DNA of 64,000 nucleotides from CAVQGZ01 sp942491665 (GTDB lineage: Bacteria; Actinomycetota; Actinomycetes; Jiangellales; Jiangellaceae). Of this stretch, positions 42,342 through 53,578 are shown piece by piece. The position numbers and the translations under genes are program-made. The stretch lies in NCBI GenBank assembly GCA_942491665.1, contig CALOBR010000021.1, forward strand, positions 248,001-312,000, written 5' to 3'. Numbering within the stretch: position 1 is the stretch's first letter; each line of letters opens with the position of its first letter. The notes under the pieces were generated by a model, which worked only from the letters and a program-made list of their open reading frames with translations, was not told where the DNA came from and did no database searches.

Positions 42342-43159
42342 TGTCGCCTGCGCTGCGCCCGCCGCCGGGCTCCGTGCCCGAGGAGTCGTTCGCGCGGGTG
42401 CGCCGCGACCTCGACCACATCCGCGACGTCTGCCGAGACGAGGGCAGCCGCGACGGCTACTTCGCTGCGATGTACTCGCGGGTCACCGCCGCCGTGCAGC
42501 GTCGGGCAGAAGCCGGCCGCTTCGACGACGCCCGCCGCATGGAGGCGTTCGTGGGGCGCTTCGCCCAGCGCTACACCGATGCGTACTGGGCGCACGCGGC
42601 CGGCCAGCCGACCAGCCGGGCGTGGGCGCTCGCCTTCACCACGGCCGACACCTCGGACCCTCTCGTGGTGCAGCACCTGGGCCTCGGCATGAACGCGCAC
42701 ATCAACCTCGACCTGGGCGTCGTGGCCGCACAGGTCGCCGTCGACGAGTTCGCTGGTGCGACTCCCGCGGAGCCGAGCGCGTCGTTGCGCAGCGACTTCA
42801 TGGCCATCAACGACGTGCTGTTCGAGCTGGTGGAGCGCTGCCAGCAGGCCGTCGTGGCGGCCTCACCGCTGCTGGGGGTGGCCGACACCCTGCTGGCGTC
42901 GACCGACGACGACCTCACGCGGTTCTCCCTGACGGTGGCCAGGGCCGGCGCGTGGCAGTTCGCGCGGGACCTCGCCCGCTCGCCGCACGATGAGTGGGCC
43001 GCGATGGTCGAGGCCCGCGACCGCAGCGTCGCCGACCTCGGTGGGCGACTGCTGACCCGGGCCGGACCGGCGGACGACCTGCGCCGGCTGGTGCGACTGG
43101 GCGAGTGGCGCGGCGTCGGCGAGGTCATCGACCTGCTGTCGGCGATCGACGACGCCTGA
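42341..43159 (+). CDS. DUF5995 family protein
   Basis: A 272-residue, almost entirely helical protein. The core LGLGMNAHINLDLGVVAAQ near residue 120, preceded by FAQRYTDAYWAH, is the recognisable DUF5995 pattern. The conserved His and Asn in MNAHINLDL may bind metal, but no function is known. ATG overlaps the ATP-grasp stop by 1 base (TGATG), so the two proteins are probably made in fixed ratio. No signal peptide or membrane helix. Confidence 0.75.
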   Translation: MSPALRPPPGSVPEESFARVRRDLDHIRDVCRDEGSRDGYFAAMYSRVTAAVQRRAEAGRFDDARRMEAFVGRFAQRYTDAYWAHAAGQPTSRAWALAFTTADTSDPLVVQHLGLGMNAHINLDLGVVAAQVAVDEFAGATPAEPSASLRSDFMAINDVLFELVERCQQAVVAASPLLGVADTLLASTDDDLTRFSLTVARAGAWQFARDLARSPHDEWAAMVEARDRSVADLGGRLLTRAGPADDLRRLVRLGEWRGVGEVIDLLSAIDDA

Positions 43160-43162
43160 GCG

Positions 43163-45358
43163 TCAGCCGTCCCAGCGCAGCCACACCGTCGCCAGCGGCG
43201 GCAGCCGCAGCGCAGCCGACGCCGGCTTGCCGTGCCAGGGCTCGTTGCCGGCGACGACGCCACCGAGGTTGCCGACCCCGGACCCGCCGTAGGACTCCGC
43301 GTCGGTGTTGAGGATCTCGCTCCACGACCCCTCGTGCGGCAGGCCGAGGCGGTACCCCTCGTGCGGGACGGCGGCGAAGTTCGACACGCAGGCCACCACG
43401 GACCCGTCCGAGCCGTAGCGCAGGAACGAGAACACGTTGCCGGAGGCGTCGTTGGCGTCGATCCACGAGAAGCCGCTGGGGTCGGAGTCCAGGCTCCACA
43501 GCGCGGTGCTCTCGCGGTAGCGGGCGTTCATGTCTTTCACCGACCGGTGGATGCCGAGGTGCTCGCTGTGGTCGAGCAGCCACCAGTCGAGCTCGCGCGA
43601 CTCCGCCCACTCCGACTCCTGGCCGAGCTCGGCACCCATGAAGAGCAGCTGCTTGCCGGGGTGGGCCCACATGAACGCGAGGTAGGCGCGGACGTTGGCC
43701 AGCTGCTGCCAGCGGTCGCCGGGCATCTTGCGCAGCAGCGACCCCTTGCCGTGGACGACCTCGTCGTGGCTGATCGGCAGCACGAAGTTCTCGGTGTAGG
43801 CGTACATCATCGAGAACGTCATCTGGTGGTGGTGGTACTGCCGGTAGATGGGCTCCCGGCTGATGTAGCCGAGCGTGTCGTGCATCCACCCCATGTTCCA
43901 CTTGAAGCCGAAGCCGAGCCCGCCCACGTGCGTCGGACGCGAGACCCCCGGCCAGGAGGTCGACTCCTCGGCGATCGTCGAGATGCCTGCCAGGCGCTTG
44001 TAGACAGTGGCATTCATCTCCTGCAAGAAGCTGATCGCCTCAAGGTTCTCGCGACCGCCGTGGATGTTGGGCGTCCACTGGCCGTCCTCGCGGGAGTAGT
44101 CGAGGTACAGCATCGAGGCCACGGCATCCACCCGCAGGCCGTCGATGTGGTACTCCTCCAACCAGTAGAGCGCGTTGGCGACCAAGAAGTTGCGCACCTC
44201 GCGGCGGCCGAAGTCGAAGACCAGCGTGCCCCAGTCGGGCTGCTCGCCGCGGTTCGGGTCGGGGTGCTCGTACAGCGGAGTGCCGTCGAAGCGGGCGAGC
44301 GCCCACTCGTCCTTGGGGAAGTGGGCCGGCACCCAGTCCACGAGCACACCGATGCCTGCCTGGTGGAACGCGTCGATGAGGAAGCGCAGATCGTCGGGGT
44401 CGCCGAAGCGCGCGGTCGGCGCGAAGTACGAGGTCACCTGGTAGCCCCACGACCCGCCGAAGGGGTGCTCGGCGACCGGCATGAACTCGACGTGGGTGAA
44501 GCCCAGGTCTTTGACGTAGTTGACCAGCTCGTCGGCCAGGTCGCGGTAGCTGCGCCCGCGCCGCCACGAGCCGAGGTGCACCTCGTAGATCGACATCGGT
44601 CCGGCGTTCACCGCACGCTCGGCGCGGGTGTCGCGCCAGGTGGAGTCGCTCCACTCGAAGCGCGAGGTGTGCACCACCGACGCTGTCGACGGCGGCATCT
44701 CGGTGGCGAAGGCCATCGGGTCGGCCTTGAGGCGCCAGACGCCGTCGCGGCCGAGCACCTGGAACTTGTACCGGGTGCCGTCACCCACGTCGGGGATGAA
44801 GAGCTCCCAGACCCCGCTGCTGCCCAGCGAGCGCATCGGGTGCCCCAGCCCGTCCCAGTAGTTGAAGTCGCCGACGACGCGAACCCCCGACGCCGACGGC
44901 GCCCAGACCGCGAAGGACGTACCCGTCACCGGCCCGGTCAGGGTCTCGTACGTGCGTACGTGCGACCCGAGCACCTGCCAGAGCTGCTCGTGGCGTCCCT
45001 CGCCGACCAGGTGCAGGTCGACCTCACCGAGGGTCGGCAAGAAGCGGAAGGGGTCGTCGGTGGGAACCGTGTTGCCCGAGTACGTCACGTCGAGGCGGTA
45101 GTCGGGAACCTCGGGGAACGGCAGCGCCCCGACGAAGACGCCGGCGTGCTCGTGGGCGAGCTCGAAGCGCTCGTCGCCGACGGTGACGACCACCTTCTCG
45201 GCCATCGGGCGCAGCACCCGCACGGTGACGCCCCCGTCGTGCAGGTGTGGGCCCAGCACCGAGTGGGGGTCGGCGAAGTGTCCGGACACCAGCGCGTCGA
45301 GCGTGGTCGTGTCGACGGCGAGGATCTCGGGCGCGGGCGTGCTCTTCTTCTTGGTCAC
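43163..45358 (-). CDS. glgB: 1,4-alpha-glucan branching enzyme (GH13)
   Basis: Introduces alpha-1,6 branches into linear glucan made by GlgE. The 731-residue protein has two N-terminal beta domains (ILAVDTTTLDALVSGHFADP then the CBM48 FAVWAPSASGVRVVGDFN) and the catalytic barrel: nucleophile Asp411 (GLRVDAVASMLY), acid Glu464 (IAEESTSWPG) and HDEVVHGKGSLL. The GTG at 45358 has GAGAGG upstream; an ATG at 45376 would add six residues. Last gene of glgE-treS-mak-glgB, starting 34 bases after mak. Length equals that recalled for M. tuberculosis GlgB. Confidence 0.95.
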   Translation of the reverse strand: MTKKKSTPAPEILAVDTTTLDALVSGHFADPHSVLGPHLHDGGVTVRVLRPMAEKVVVTVGDERFELAHEHAGVFVGALPFPEVPDYRLDVTYSGNTVPTDDPFRFLPTLGEVDLHLVGEGRHEQLWQVLGSHVRTYETLTGPVTGTSFAVWAPSASGVRVVGDFNYWDGLGHPMRSLGSSGVWELFIPDVGDGTRYKFQVLGRDGVWRLKADPMAFATEMPPSTASVVHTSRFEWSDSTWRDTRAERAVNAGPMSIYEVHLGSWRRGRSYRDLADELVNYVKDLGFTHVEFMPVAEHPFGGSWGYQVTSYFAPTARFGDPDDLRFLIDAFHQAGIGVLVDWVPAHFPKDEWALARFDGTPLYEHPDPNRGEQPDWGTLVFDFGRREVRNFLVANALYWLEEYHIDGLRVDAVASMLYLDYSREDGQWTPNIHGGRENLEAISFLQEMNATVYKRLAGISTIAEESTSWPGVSRPTHVGGLGFGFKWNMGWMHDTLGYISREPIYRQYHHHQMTFSMMYAYTENFVLPISHDEVVHGKGSLLRKMPGDRWQQLANVRAYLAFMWAHPGKQLLFMGAELGQESEWAESRELDWWLLDHSEHLGIHRSVKDMNARYRESTALWSLDSDPSGFSWIDANDASGNVFSFLRYGSDGSVVACVSNFAAVPHEGYRLGLPHEGSWSEILNTDAESYGGSGVGNLGGVVAGNEPWHGKPASAALRLPPLATVWLRWDG

Positions 45359-45392
45359 GGGGTCAGCCTCTCGCATCTGCGGGGTCGTCGGG

Positions 45393-46780
45393 TCATCCTT
45401 GCGCCAGTCGGTCCAGGGCCGTCAACGGGATGACGGTCCAGCTCGGCCTGTTGTGCGCCTCGTAGAGAAGCTCGTAGACCGCCTTGTCGGTCTCGTACGC
45501 GCGCAGCAGCACCGCCATCGTCGCCGGGTCGACGTCGCTGCCATGGGCGTACCCGTCGAGGTACGCGGTGCGGTTGCGCTCGGCCCACTCGCCGGCGCGG
45601 TAGGCGAGCTGGGTGTCGTCGGCGTGCTCGGCGAGCAGCGTGTGCAGCGCGACGTAGTCGAACGAGCGCAGCATGCCCGCCACGTCACGCAGCGGGGTGT
45701 CCAGCACGACGCGCTCGGCGACGGCCTTCTCCGGCTCGCCCTCGAAGTCGATCAGCTTCCAGTTCACCGACGTCCGCAGCACCTGGCCGAGGTGAAGGTC
45801 GCCGTGCACACGCTGGACGGGCACCGGCCGGTCCAACGAGGCCAGTGCGTCGTAGCTGCTGCGCAGGTCGTCGGCCAGCCCGGCCAACGCCGGTACCTCG
45901 CTGACCGCGGCGTCGAGCCGCCCCGACATCGCGGCGGCGGCTGCGGCCAGCTCGTCGGTCCCCCAGGTCGCGGTCGGCAGCACCGCGCGCAGCGCGGTGT
46001 GCACCGACGCCGTCGCCTGGCCCAGCCGGAACGACTCCCCGGCGAAGTCGCCGCCCACCTCGTCGGCGTGCAGGTCACGCTCGGCGAACAGGTCGGCGAC
46101 GCTGGTGAGCGCCAGCTTCCAGCCGTCCGTGGCGGTGACGAGGAACTCCTGCATCATGGCCAGCGACCCAAGTGTCGCCTCGCCGCTCGCCGGGTCGGTC
46201 CACGAGCCGTCGATCCAGCCCAGCAGCGGGGCGACGTCGGTGCAGTCCGTCCTCGCCAGCGCCGTGTGCACCTCGATGTCGGGGTTGGTGCCCGGGGCCA
46301 GGCGTCGAAAGACCTTGAGCAGCGCCTGGTCGCCGAACGCGAGGGAGGTGTTGCTCTGCTCGCCGGTGAGAACCAGCGAGTCCATGTCGTCGTGGGGCAG
46401 CTCGGCCCCCTCGACCACGTGGAAGGTCAGTGGTCCGGTGTCGTCCGGATCGTGGAACGACTCGAGGATCTTCCCCGTCACCGTGCGGTCGTGCAGGGCG
46501 TCGTAGACGTAGTGCCCGTCCACCTCACCGATGAGCACGTGGTCCAGGCGTGGGTCCGGCTCGACGTGCCGGCTCACTGCCACCTGGTACGCCGTCGAAC
46601 GGGTGCCGCCGTTGGGGGCCTGCTGGTCGACGCCCACGACGAGGTGGTCGATGGCCGGCTCGCCCTCGAACCCCGCGTGCGCGAGCACGCGCAGCCCGGT
46701 GACCGGCCAGTCCTTGCCGGCGAACCATCGCTGGGTAGGCATCCAGGGCACGAGAAGCTCGGCCAGGCGCTCGATCGTCG

Positions 46781-46784
<4 letters not shown>
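45393..46784 (-). CDS. mak: Maltokinase
   Basis: Phosphorylates maltose with ATP to maltose 1-phosphate, the donor used by GlgE. The 463-residue protein starts with the maltokinase N-cap (LVPWMPTQRWFAGKDWPV) and has the kinase catalytic loop HGDLHLGQVL (His327, Asp329) and the metal site LIDFEGEP (Asp346). The GTG at 46784 overlaps the treS stop by 4 bases. The unit is separate from TreS, not a TreS-Mak fusion as in some bacteria. Confidence 0.93.
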
Positions 46785-48462
<1,678 letters not shown>

Positions 48463-48466
<4 letters not shown>

Positions 48467-50457
48467 CAGGCCCACCGTCGCACCGAGAAGACGTGGGCCG
48501 GCTCGATGCCGGGGTCGAGGCGCACGAAGTTGCCGTGGCCCCAACGGAACGTCTGCCCGGAGATCTCGTCGTGCGCCGAGAACGTCTCGTGCCAGTCGAA
48601 TCCCAGCGCCGGCATGTCCAGCCACACCTTGGTCTCGCGCGGACCGTGCGGGTCGAGGTTGACCACGACGATCACCGTGTCGTCGCCCTCGTCGGACTGG
48701 CTCTGCTTGCTGAAGGCCAGCACGTCGGGGTCGTCGGTGTGGTGGAACCGCAGGTTGCGCAAGAGCTGCAGGGACGGGTGGGCGCGGCGGATCTCGTTGA
48801 GCCTCGTGAGGTACGGCGCCAGCGTCTCGCGCTCGCGCGGTCCGCCGGGGGCGTAGGCGGCCCAGTCGCGGGGACGGTACTGGTACTTCTCGGAGTTCAG
48901 GTACTCCTCCGAGCCCGGGCGCAGCGCCACGTGCTCGTACAGCTCGTACCCGGCGTAGACGCCCCAGGTGGGGGAGAGCATCGAGGCGAGCACGGCTCGG
49001 ATCTTGAACATCGCCGGGCCGCCGTACTGCAGCGACGCGTGCAGGATGTCGGGGGTGTTGACGAAGAAGTTCGGCCGCATCCAGGCAGCCGAGTTGCGCA
49101 GCTCGGTGGCGTACTGCTCCAGCTCCTCCTTGCCGGTGCGCCACGTGAAGTACGTGTAGGACTGCTGGAAACCGACCTTGCCCAGGGTGTGCATCATGGC
49201 CGGGCGGGTGAAGGCCTCGGCCAAGAAGATCACGTCCGGGTCGGTGGAGCGGATCTCGGTGAGCAGCCGGTGCCAGAAGCTCACCGGCTTGGTGTGCGGG
49301 TTGTCCACCCGGAAGATGCGCACGCCGTGGTCCATCCACAGGTGCACGATGCGCAGCACCTCGGCGTAGATGCCCTCAGGGTCGTTGTCGAAGTTGATCG
49401 GGTAGATGTCCTGGTACTTCTTGGGCGGGTTCTCCGCGTAGGCGATCGAGCCGTCGGGACGCACGGTGAACCACTCCGGGTGCTCCTGCACCCACGGGTG
49501 GTCCGGCGAGGCCTGCAGCGCCAGGTCGAGGGCGATCTCCAGACCGAGCTCGCGAGCCCGCGCGACGAAGGCGTCGAAGTCGTCCATCGTCCCCAGGTCG
49601 GGGTGCACCGTGTCGTGCCCGCCCTCGGGCGCACCGATGGCCCACGGGACGCCGGGGTCGTTCGGGCCGGGGTTGAGGGTGTTGTTGGGGCCCTTGCGAA
49701 ACGCCGTGCCGATGGGGTGGATGGGCGGAAGGTAGACGACGTCGAAGCCCATGTCGGCGACCGCCGGCAGACGCTGGGCGGCGGTGACGAAGGTGCCGGA
49801 CTGCCACGAGCCGTCCGGGTTCTTCTTCGCCCCTTCCGAACGCGGGAAGAACTCGTACCACGACCCGTACAGCGCCCGCCGGCGCTCGACGACCAGCGGG
49901 AACGGTCCGGCCGGAGTGACGAGCTCACGCACAGGGAACCGTTCGAGCACCTCGAGCACCTCGGCGCGCACGGCGGCGCCCAGGCGCACCTCGTCGGCGC
50001 GCCCGGAGTCGCGCAGGCCGTCGATGGCCTGCGTGAGCGCCGCGCGGTCCCCGGTCGCCGCCTCCGGCACCTGCGACAGCGCGGTCGTCAGCACCGCGAC
50101 CCCCTCGGCCACGACGAGGTCGACGTCCATCCCGGCCGGCATCTTGATCTCGGCGGTGTGGCGCCAGGTGCCCCAGGGGTCGGCCCACCCTTCAACGGTG
50201 AGCGACCACTCGCCCTCGCCGTCGGCGGCGACGGTGGCATGCCAGCGGTCGCTGCCCGGCGCGCCCGGACGCATCGCGACCCGGGAGCGCTCGGTGCCGT
50301 CCGGGCCGGTGAGCACCGCGGTCGCGCGCACGGCGTCGTGGCCCTCACGGAACACGACGGCCGAGACCTCGAAGGGCTCGCCCACGACAGATGTCGCCGG
50401 GTAGGCGGCGCAGTCGACGACGGGGGAGACGTCCAGAACAGGGATACGACCGGTCAC
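48463..50457 (-). CDS. glgE: Alpha-1,4-glucan:maltose-1-phosphate maltosyltransferase
   Basis: Transfers maltosyl units from maltose 1-phosphate to the non-reducing end of alpha-1,4-glucan (GH13_3). 664 residues. Conserved features are YGSWYEFFPRSEGA near residue 197, MGFDVVYLPPIHPIG, and LALQASPDHPWV. The nucleophile is Asp385 (FRVDNPHTKP) and the acid Glu414 (LAEAFTRP); their spacing of 29 equals that of the Streptomyces enzyme. GTG start. The strict grouping with treS, mak and glgB shows an intact GlgE pathway. In mycobacteria loss of GlgE is lethal through maltose 1-phosphate build-up. Confidence 0.96.
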
Positions 50458-50532
50458 GCCCTCGATCCAACCTCATCGACGCGCCCAACTCGCGCGTTCA
50501 ACGAACCTCGCCACGATCGCCGCCCGGCAGAG

Positions 50533-52713
50533 TCACTCCAGGACGCGAAGCAGCACGCTGGAACGCCCGGTGAGGGTCATCCGCGAGCCGGCGTCCAGCT
50601 GCGTCTGCTCACGCTCGGGACAGCCGGTGTCGAGCACCACCCGGTAGCGCTGTGCCCAGTGGCCGTGGTCGGGCAGCGTGACGTCGGTGTCGGCGGGCTC
50701 GGCGTGCACCCACAGCAGGAACGAGTCGCCGGTCACCCGGGTGCCGTCGCGGTGGCGGCTGCGGATCGCGTCTCCGGCCAGGAACAGCCCCAGCGTGCGC
50801 CGCTCCGACTGCCACCACTGCTCCTCGGTCAGCTCGGAGCCGTGCCGGCCGAACCAGGCGATGTCCTTGCGTCCGCCGGGCACGGCGGGCCGTCCGGCGA
50901 AGAAGTGCCGCTGGCGGAACACGGGGTTCTGCGCGCGCAGGCGAAGCAGCCGGCGGACAAGGTCGGTGATGTCGCGGTACTCCTCGGCCAGCCCCCAGTC
51001 GACCCACGAGATCTCGTTGTCCTGGCAGTACGCGTTGTTGTTGCCCTGCTGGGTGCGGCCGATCTCGTCCCCGGCGGTCAGCATGGGCACCCCGGTGGAC
51101 AGCAGCAGCGTCGTCAGCATGTTCGCGACCTGCCGGCGGCGCACCGCCTCGATCCCAGGGTCGTCGGTGGGGCCTTCGACGCCGTAGTTGTGCGAGCGGT
51201 TGTCGTCGTGGCCGTCCCGGTTGAGCTCGTGGTTGGGGTGGTTGTGCCGGTCGTCGTAGCTCACGACGTCGCGCAGGGTGAACCCGTCGTGCGCGGTGAC
51301 GAAGTTGATCGAGGCGAAGGGCCGGCGACCGTCCTCGTCGTAGAGGTCGCTGCTGCCCGACACCCGCATGGCGAGCTCGCGCACGCCGTCCGCGCGAGCG
51401 CGCCAGAAGTCGCGGACGGTGTCGCGGTAGCGGTCGTTCCACTCCGTCCACAGCGCGGGGAACTCGCCGACCTGGTAGCCGCCGGGACCGATGTCCCACG
51501 GCTCGGCGATCAGCTTCACCTCGCGCAGCACGGGGTCCTGCTGGATGACGGCGAAGAACGCCCCCAGCATGTCGACGTCGTGCATGGAGCGGGCCAGCGC
51601 GGCGGCGAGGTCGAAGCGGAACCCGTCGACGTGCATCTCGGTCACCCAGTAGCGCAGGGAGTCGGTGACCAGCTGCAGCGTGTGCGGGTTGCGCAGGTCG
51701 AGCGTGTTGCCGCAGCCGGTGTAGTCGACGTAGTCGCGGCCCGATCGGCCGAGCCGGTAGTAGTGCCGGTTGGCCAGTCCCCGAAGGCTGAGCGTCGGCC
51801 CGTCGCGGCCCTGCTCGGCGGTGTGGTTGTAGACGACGTCGATCACGACCTCGATGCCGGCGGCATGGAAGGCGGCGACCATGGCCTTGAACTCGCTGAC
51901 CTGCCCGCCGAGCGACCCGGACGCGCTGTAGGCGGCGTGCGGGGCGAAGAAGGCCAGCGAGTTGTACCCCCACGCGTTGCGCAGCCCGGTGGCGGCCAGG
52001 TGGGGCTCGTGCACGAACTGGTGCACCGGCATCAGCTCGACGGTGGTGACGCCGAGCGAGGTCAGGTGCTCCAGCACCGCCGGGTGGGCGAGGCCCGCGT
52101 AGGTGCCGCGCAGCGGCGGGGGCACCTCGGGGTGGCGCATGGTGTAGCCGCGCACGTTCAGCTCGTAGAGCACCGTGTCCGACCATCGGACGCGGGGCGA
52201 GGCGTCCTCACCCCAGTCGAAGTGGTCGTCCACGACGACGCCGGTGGGCACGAAGGGCGCGGAGTCGCGGTCGTCGCGCACCCGGTCGTCGCCGGGCGCG
52301 GACAGGCTGGGCCGGACGTGGCCGAAGACCGCGGGGTCGTAGTGCAGGTCGCCGGTGACGGCCCGGGCGTAGGGGTCGAGCAGCAGCTTGGCGGCGTTGA
52401 ACCGCAGCCCCCGCTCGGGGTCCCACGGGCCGTCGACCCGCAGGCCGTAGCGCTGACCTGCGCCGACACCGGGCAAGAAGCCGTGCCACACGTGGTAGCG
52501 CTGGTCGACCAGGTCGACGCGCTGCTCGTCGCCCGCCTCGTCGAGCAGGCACACCTGCACCCGCGTCGCCTCCGGCGCCCAGAGAGCGACGTTGGTGCCG
52601 TTGCCGGCGACCGTGGCCCCCAGCCTCGTCCAGTCACCGGGCAGGGCGACGGCGTGCGCAGGGCCGTCGGCTTGCGAGCGTGCCAGCCGGCCGGCTGGTG
52701 GGCTCGTGGTCAC
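50533..52713 (-). CDS. glgX: Glycogen debranching enzyme (isoamylase type)
   Basis: Cleaves alpha-1,6 branches in glycogen-like glucan. The 726-residue GH13_11 protein starts with a CBM48-like domain (LGATVAGNGTNVALWAPEAT). Its barrel contains nucleophile Asp368 (DGFRFDLAAALAR), acid Glu404 (LIAEPWDIGPGGYQVG) and the AHDGFTLRDVVSY segment. The start is the GTG at 52713, because longer readings enter the divergent gene's promoter region. It lies 75 bases upstream of glgE on the same strand, so breakdown and synthesis genes may share a transcript. Confidence 0.93.
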   Translation of the reverse strand: MTTSPPAGRLARSQADGPAHAVALPGDWTRLGATVAGNGTNVALWAPEATRVQVCLLDEAGDEQRVDLVDQRYHVWHGFLPGVGAGQRYGLRVDGPWDPERGLRFNAAKLLLDPYARAVTGDLHYDPAVFGHVRPSLSAPGDDRVRDDRDSAPFVPTGVVVDDHFDWGEDASPRVRWSDTVLYELNVRGYTMRHPEVPPPLRGTYAGLAHPAVLEHLTSLGVTTVELMPVHQFVHEPHLAATGLRNAWGYNSLAFFAPHAAYSASGSLGGQVSEFKAMVAAFHAAGIEVVIDVVYNHTAEQGRDGPTLSLRGLANRHYYRLGRSGRDYVDYTGCGNTLDLRNPHTLQLVTDSLRYWVTEMHVDGFRFDLAAALARSMHDVDMLGAFFAVIQQDPVLREVKLIAEPWDIGPGGYQVGEFPALWTEWNDRYRDTVRDFWRARADGVRELAMRVSGSSDLYDEDGRRPFASINFVTAHDGFTLRDVVSYDDRHNHPNHELNRDGHDDNRSHNYGVEGPTDDPGIEAVRRRQVANMLTTLLLSTGVPMLTAGDEIGRTQQGNNNAYCQDNEISWVDWGLAEEYRDITDLVRRLLRLRAQNPVFRQRHFFAGRPAVPGGRKDIAWFGRHGSELTEEQWWQSERRTLGLFLAGDAIRSRHRDGTRVTGDSFLLWVHAEPADTDVTLPDHGHWAQRYRVVLDTGCPEREQTQLDAGSRMTLTGRSSVLLRVLE

Positions 52714-52779
52714 CGGTGCATTGTCCCCGTCGGCACGGATGCCGCCAGTCGGAGACACGCCCGGGGCATCCGGCGGGCG

Positions 52780-52797
52780 GGGGCTACTCTGAGCCCC
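52780..52797 (+). promoter_or_regulatory. Leaderless -10 box inside a hairpin before the enoyl-CoA hydratase
   Basis: TACTCT (52785-52790, TAnnnT) ends 8 bases before the ATG at 52799, and no Shine-Dalgarno is present. The box lies within an inverted repeat, GGGGCT (52780-52785) and AGCCCC (52792-52797), that could be an operator. Confidence 0.4.
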
Positions 52798-52798
52798 G

Positions 52799-53578
52799 AT
52801 GTCTGACCTGGTGCGCCTCGACGTCGACGCCGGCGTCGGCACCATCCGCCTCGACCGGCCACCCATGAACGTCCTGTCGGCGCAGATGCAGGACGAGCTG
52901 GCTGCGGTGGCCGTCGAGGCCGACGCGCGCCGCGACGTGCGTGCCGTCGTCGTCTACGGCGGTCCGCGCATCTTCGCCGCCGGCGCCGACGTCGCCGAGA
53001 TGGCCGGCTGGTCGCCCACCGACATGCTGGACCGCTCGCGGGCCCTGCAGGCCGCCTTCACCGCAGTGGCCGCGATCGGCAAGCCGACCGTCGCGGCGAT
53101 CGCCGGCTTCGCCCTCGGCGGTGGGTGCGAGCTGGCGCTGTGCTGCGACGTGCGGGTGGCCGGCGACAACGCCAAGCTCGGTCAGCCCGAGATCCGGCTG
53201 GGCATCGTCCCCGGGGCCGGGGGCACGCAGCGCCTGCCCCGGCTGATCGGCCCGGCCAAGGCCAAGGACCTGATCTTCACCGGTCGCTTCGTGGATGCCG
53301 ACGAGGCCCTCACGCTGGGCCTCGTCGACCAGGTCGTGGCGCCCGACGACGTCTACACCGCCGCCCTCGCGTGGGCCGCGCAGTTCACCGACGGGCCGGC
53401 GTACGCGTTGCGCGCGGCCAAGCAAGCCATCGATGCAGGACTGGAGACCGACATGACCACGGGTTTGGAGATCGAACGGCTGCACTTCGCCGGCCTGTTC
53501 GCGACGGCCGACCGCGACGCCGGCATGACGTCGTTCGTCACCGACGGGCCGGGCGCCGCCCGGTTCACCGGCCGGTGA
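52799..53578 (+). CDS. Enoyl-CoA hydratase/isomerase family protein
   Basis: A 259-residue crotonase-fold enzyme that hydrates 2-enoyl-CoA. The oxyanion-hole segments are IFAAGADVAEM and GGGCELALCCD. Both catalytic glutamates of true hydratases are present (in GGGCELAL and PEIRLGIVPGAGGTQRL). By position and partner it matches M. tuberculosis echA17 (Rv3039c), followed there by a methyltransferase gene (Rv3038c) as here. Its stop overlaps the next GTG by 4 bases. Probably leaderless. Confidence 0.92.
   Translation: MSDLVRLDVDAGVGTIRLDRPPMNVLSAQMQDELAAVAVEADARRDVRAVVVYGGPRIFAAGADVAEMAGWSPTDMLDRSRALQAAFTAVAAIGKPTVAAIAGFALGGGCELALCCDVRVAGDNAKLGQPEIRLGIVPGAGGTQRLPRLIGPAKAKDLIFTGRFVDADEALTLGLVDQVVAPDDVYTAALAWAAQFTDGPAYALRAAKQAIDAGLETDMTTGLEIERLHFAGLFATADRDAGMTSFVTDGPGAARFTGR

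Noticed and set aside
43232..45433. A 733-codon open frame opposite glgB
   Set aside because: Antisense shadow of glgB with the same low-complexity composition and no ribosome site.
48493..52806. A 1437-codon open frame on the plus strand opposite glgE and glgX
   Set aside because: It is an antisense shadow of two clear GH13 genes; the translation is His/Val/Arg-rich without any domain, as expected from reverse reading of GC-rich codons.
53125..53574. Long N-terminal extension of the methyltransferase reading
   Set aside because: It overlaps the enoyl-CoA hydratase in another frame; the GTG at 53575 with a 4-base overlap fits the gene style of the window.
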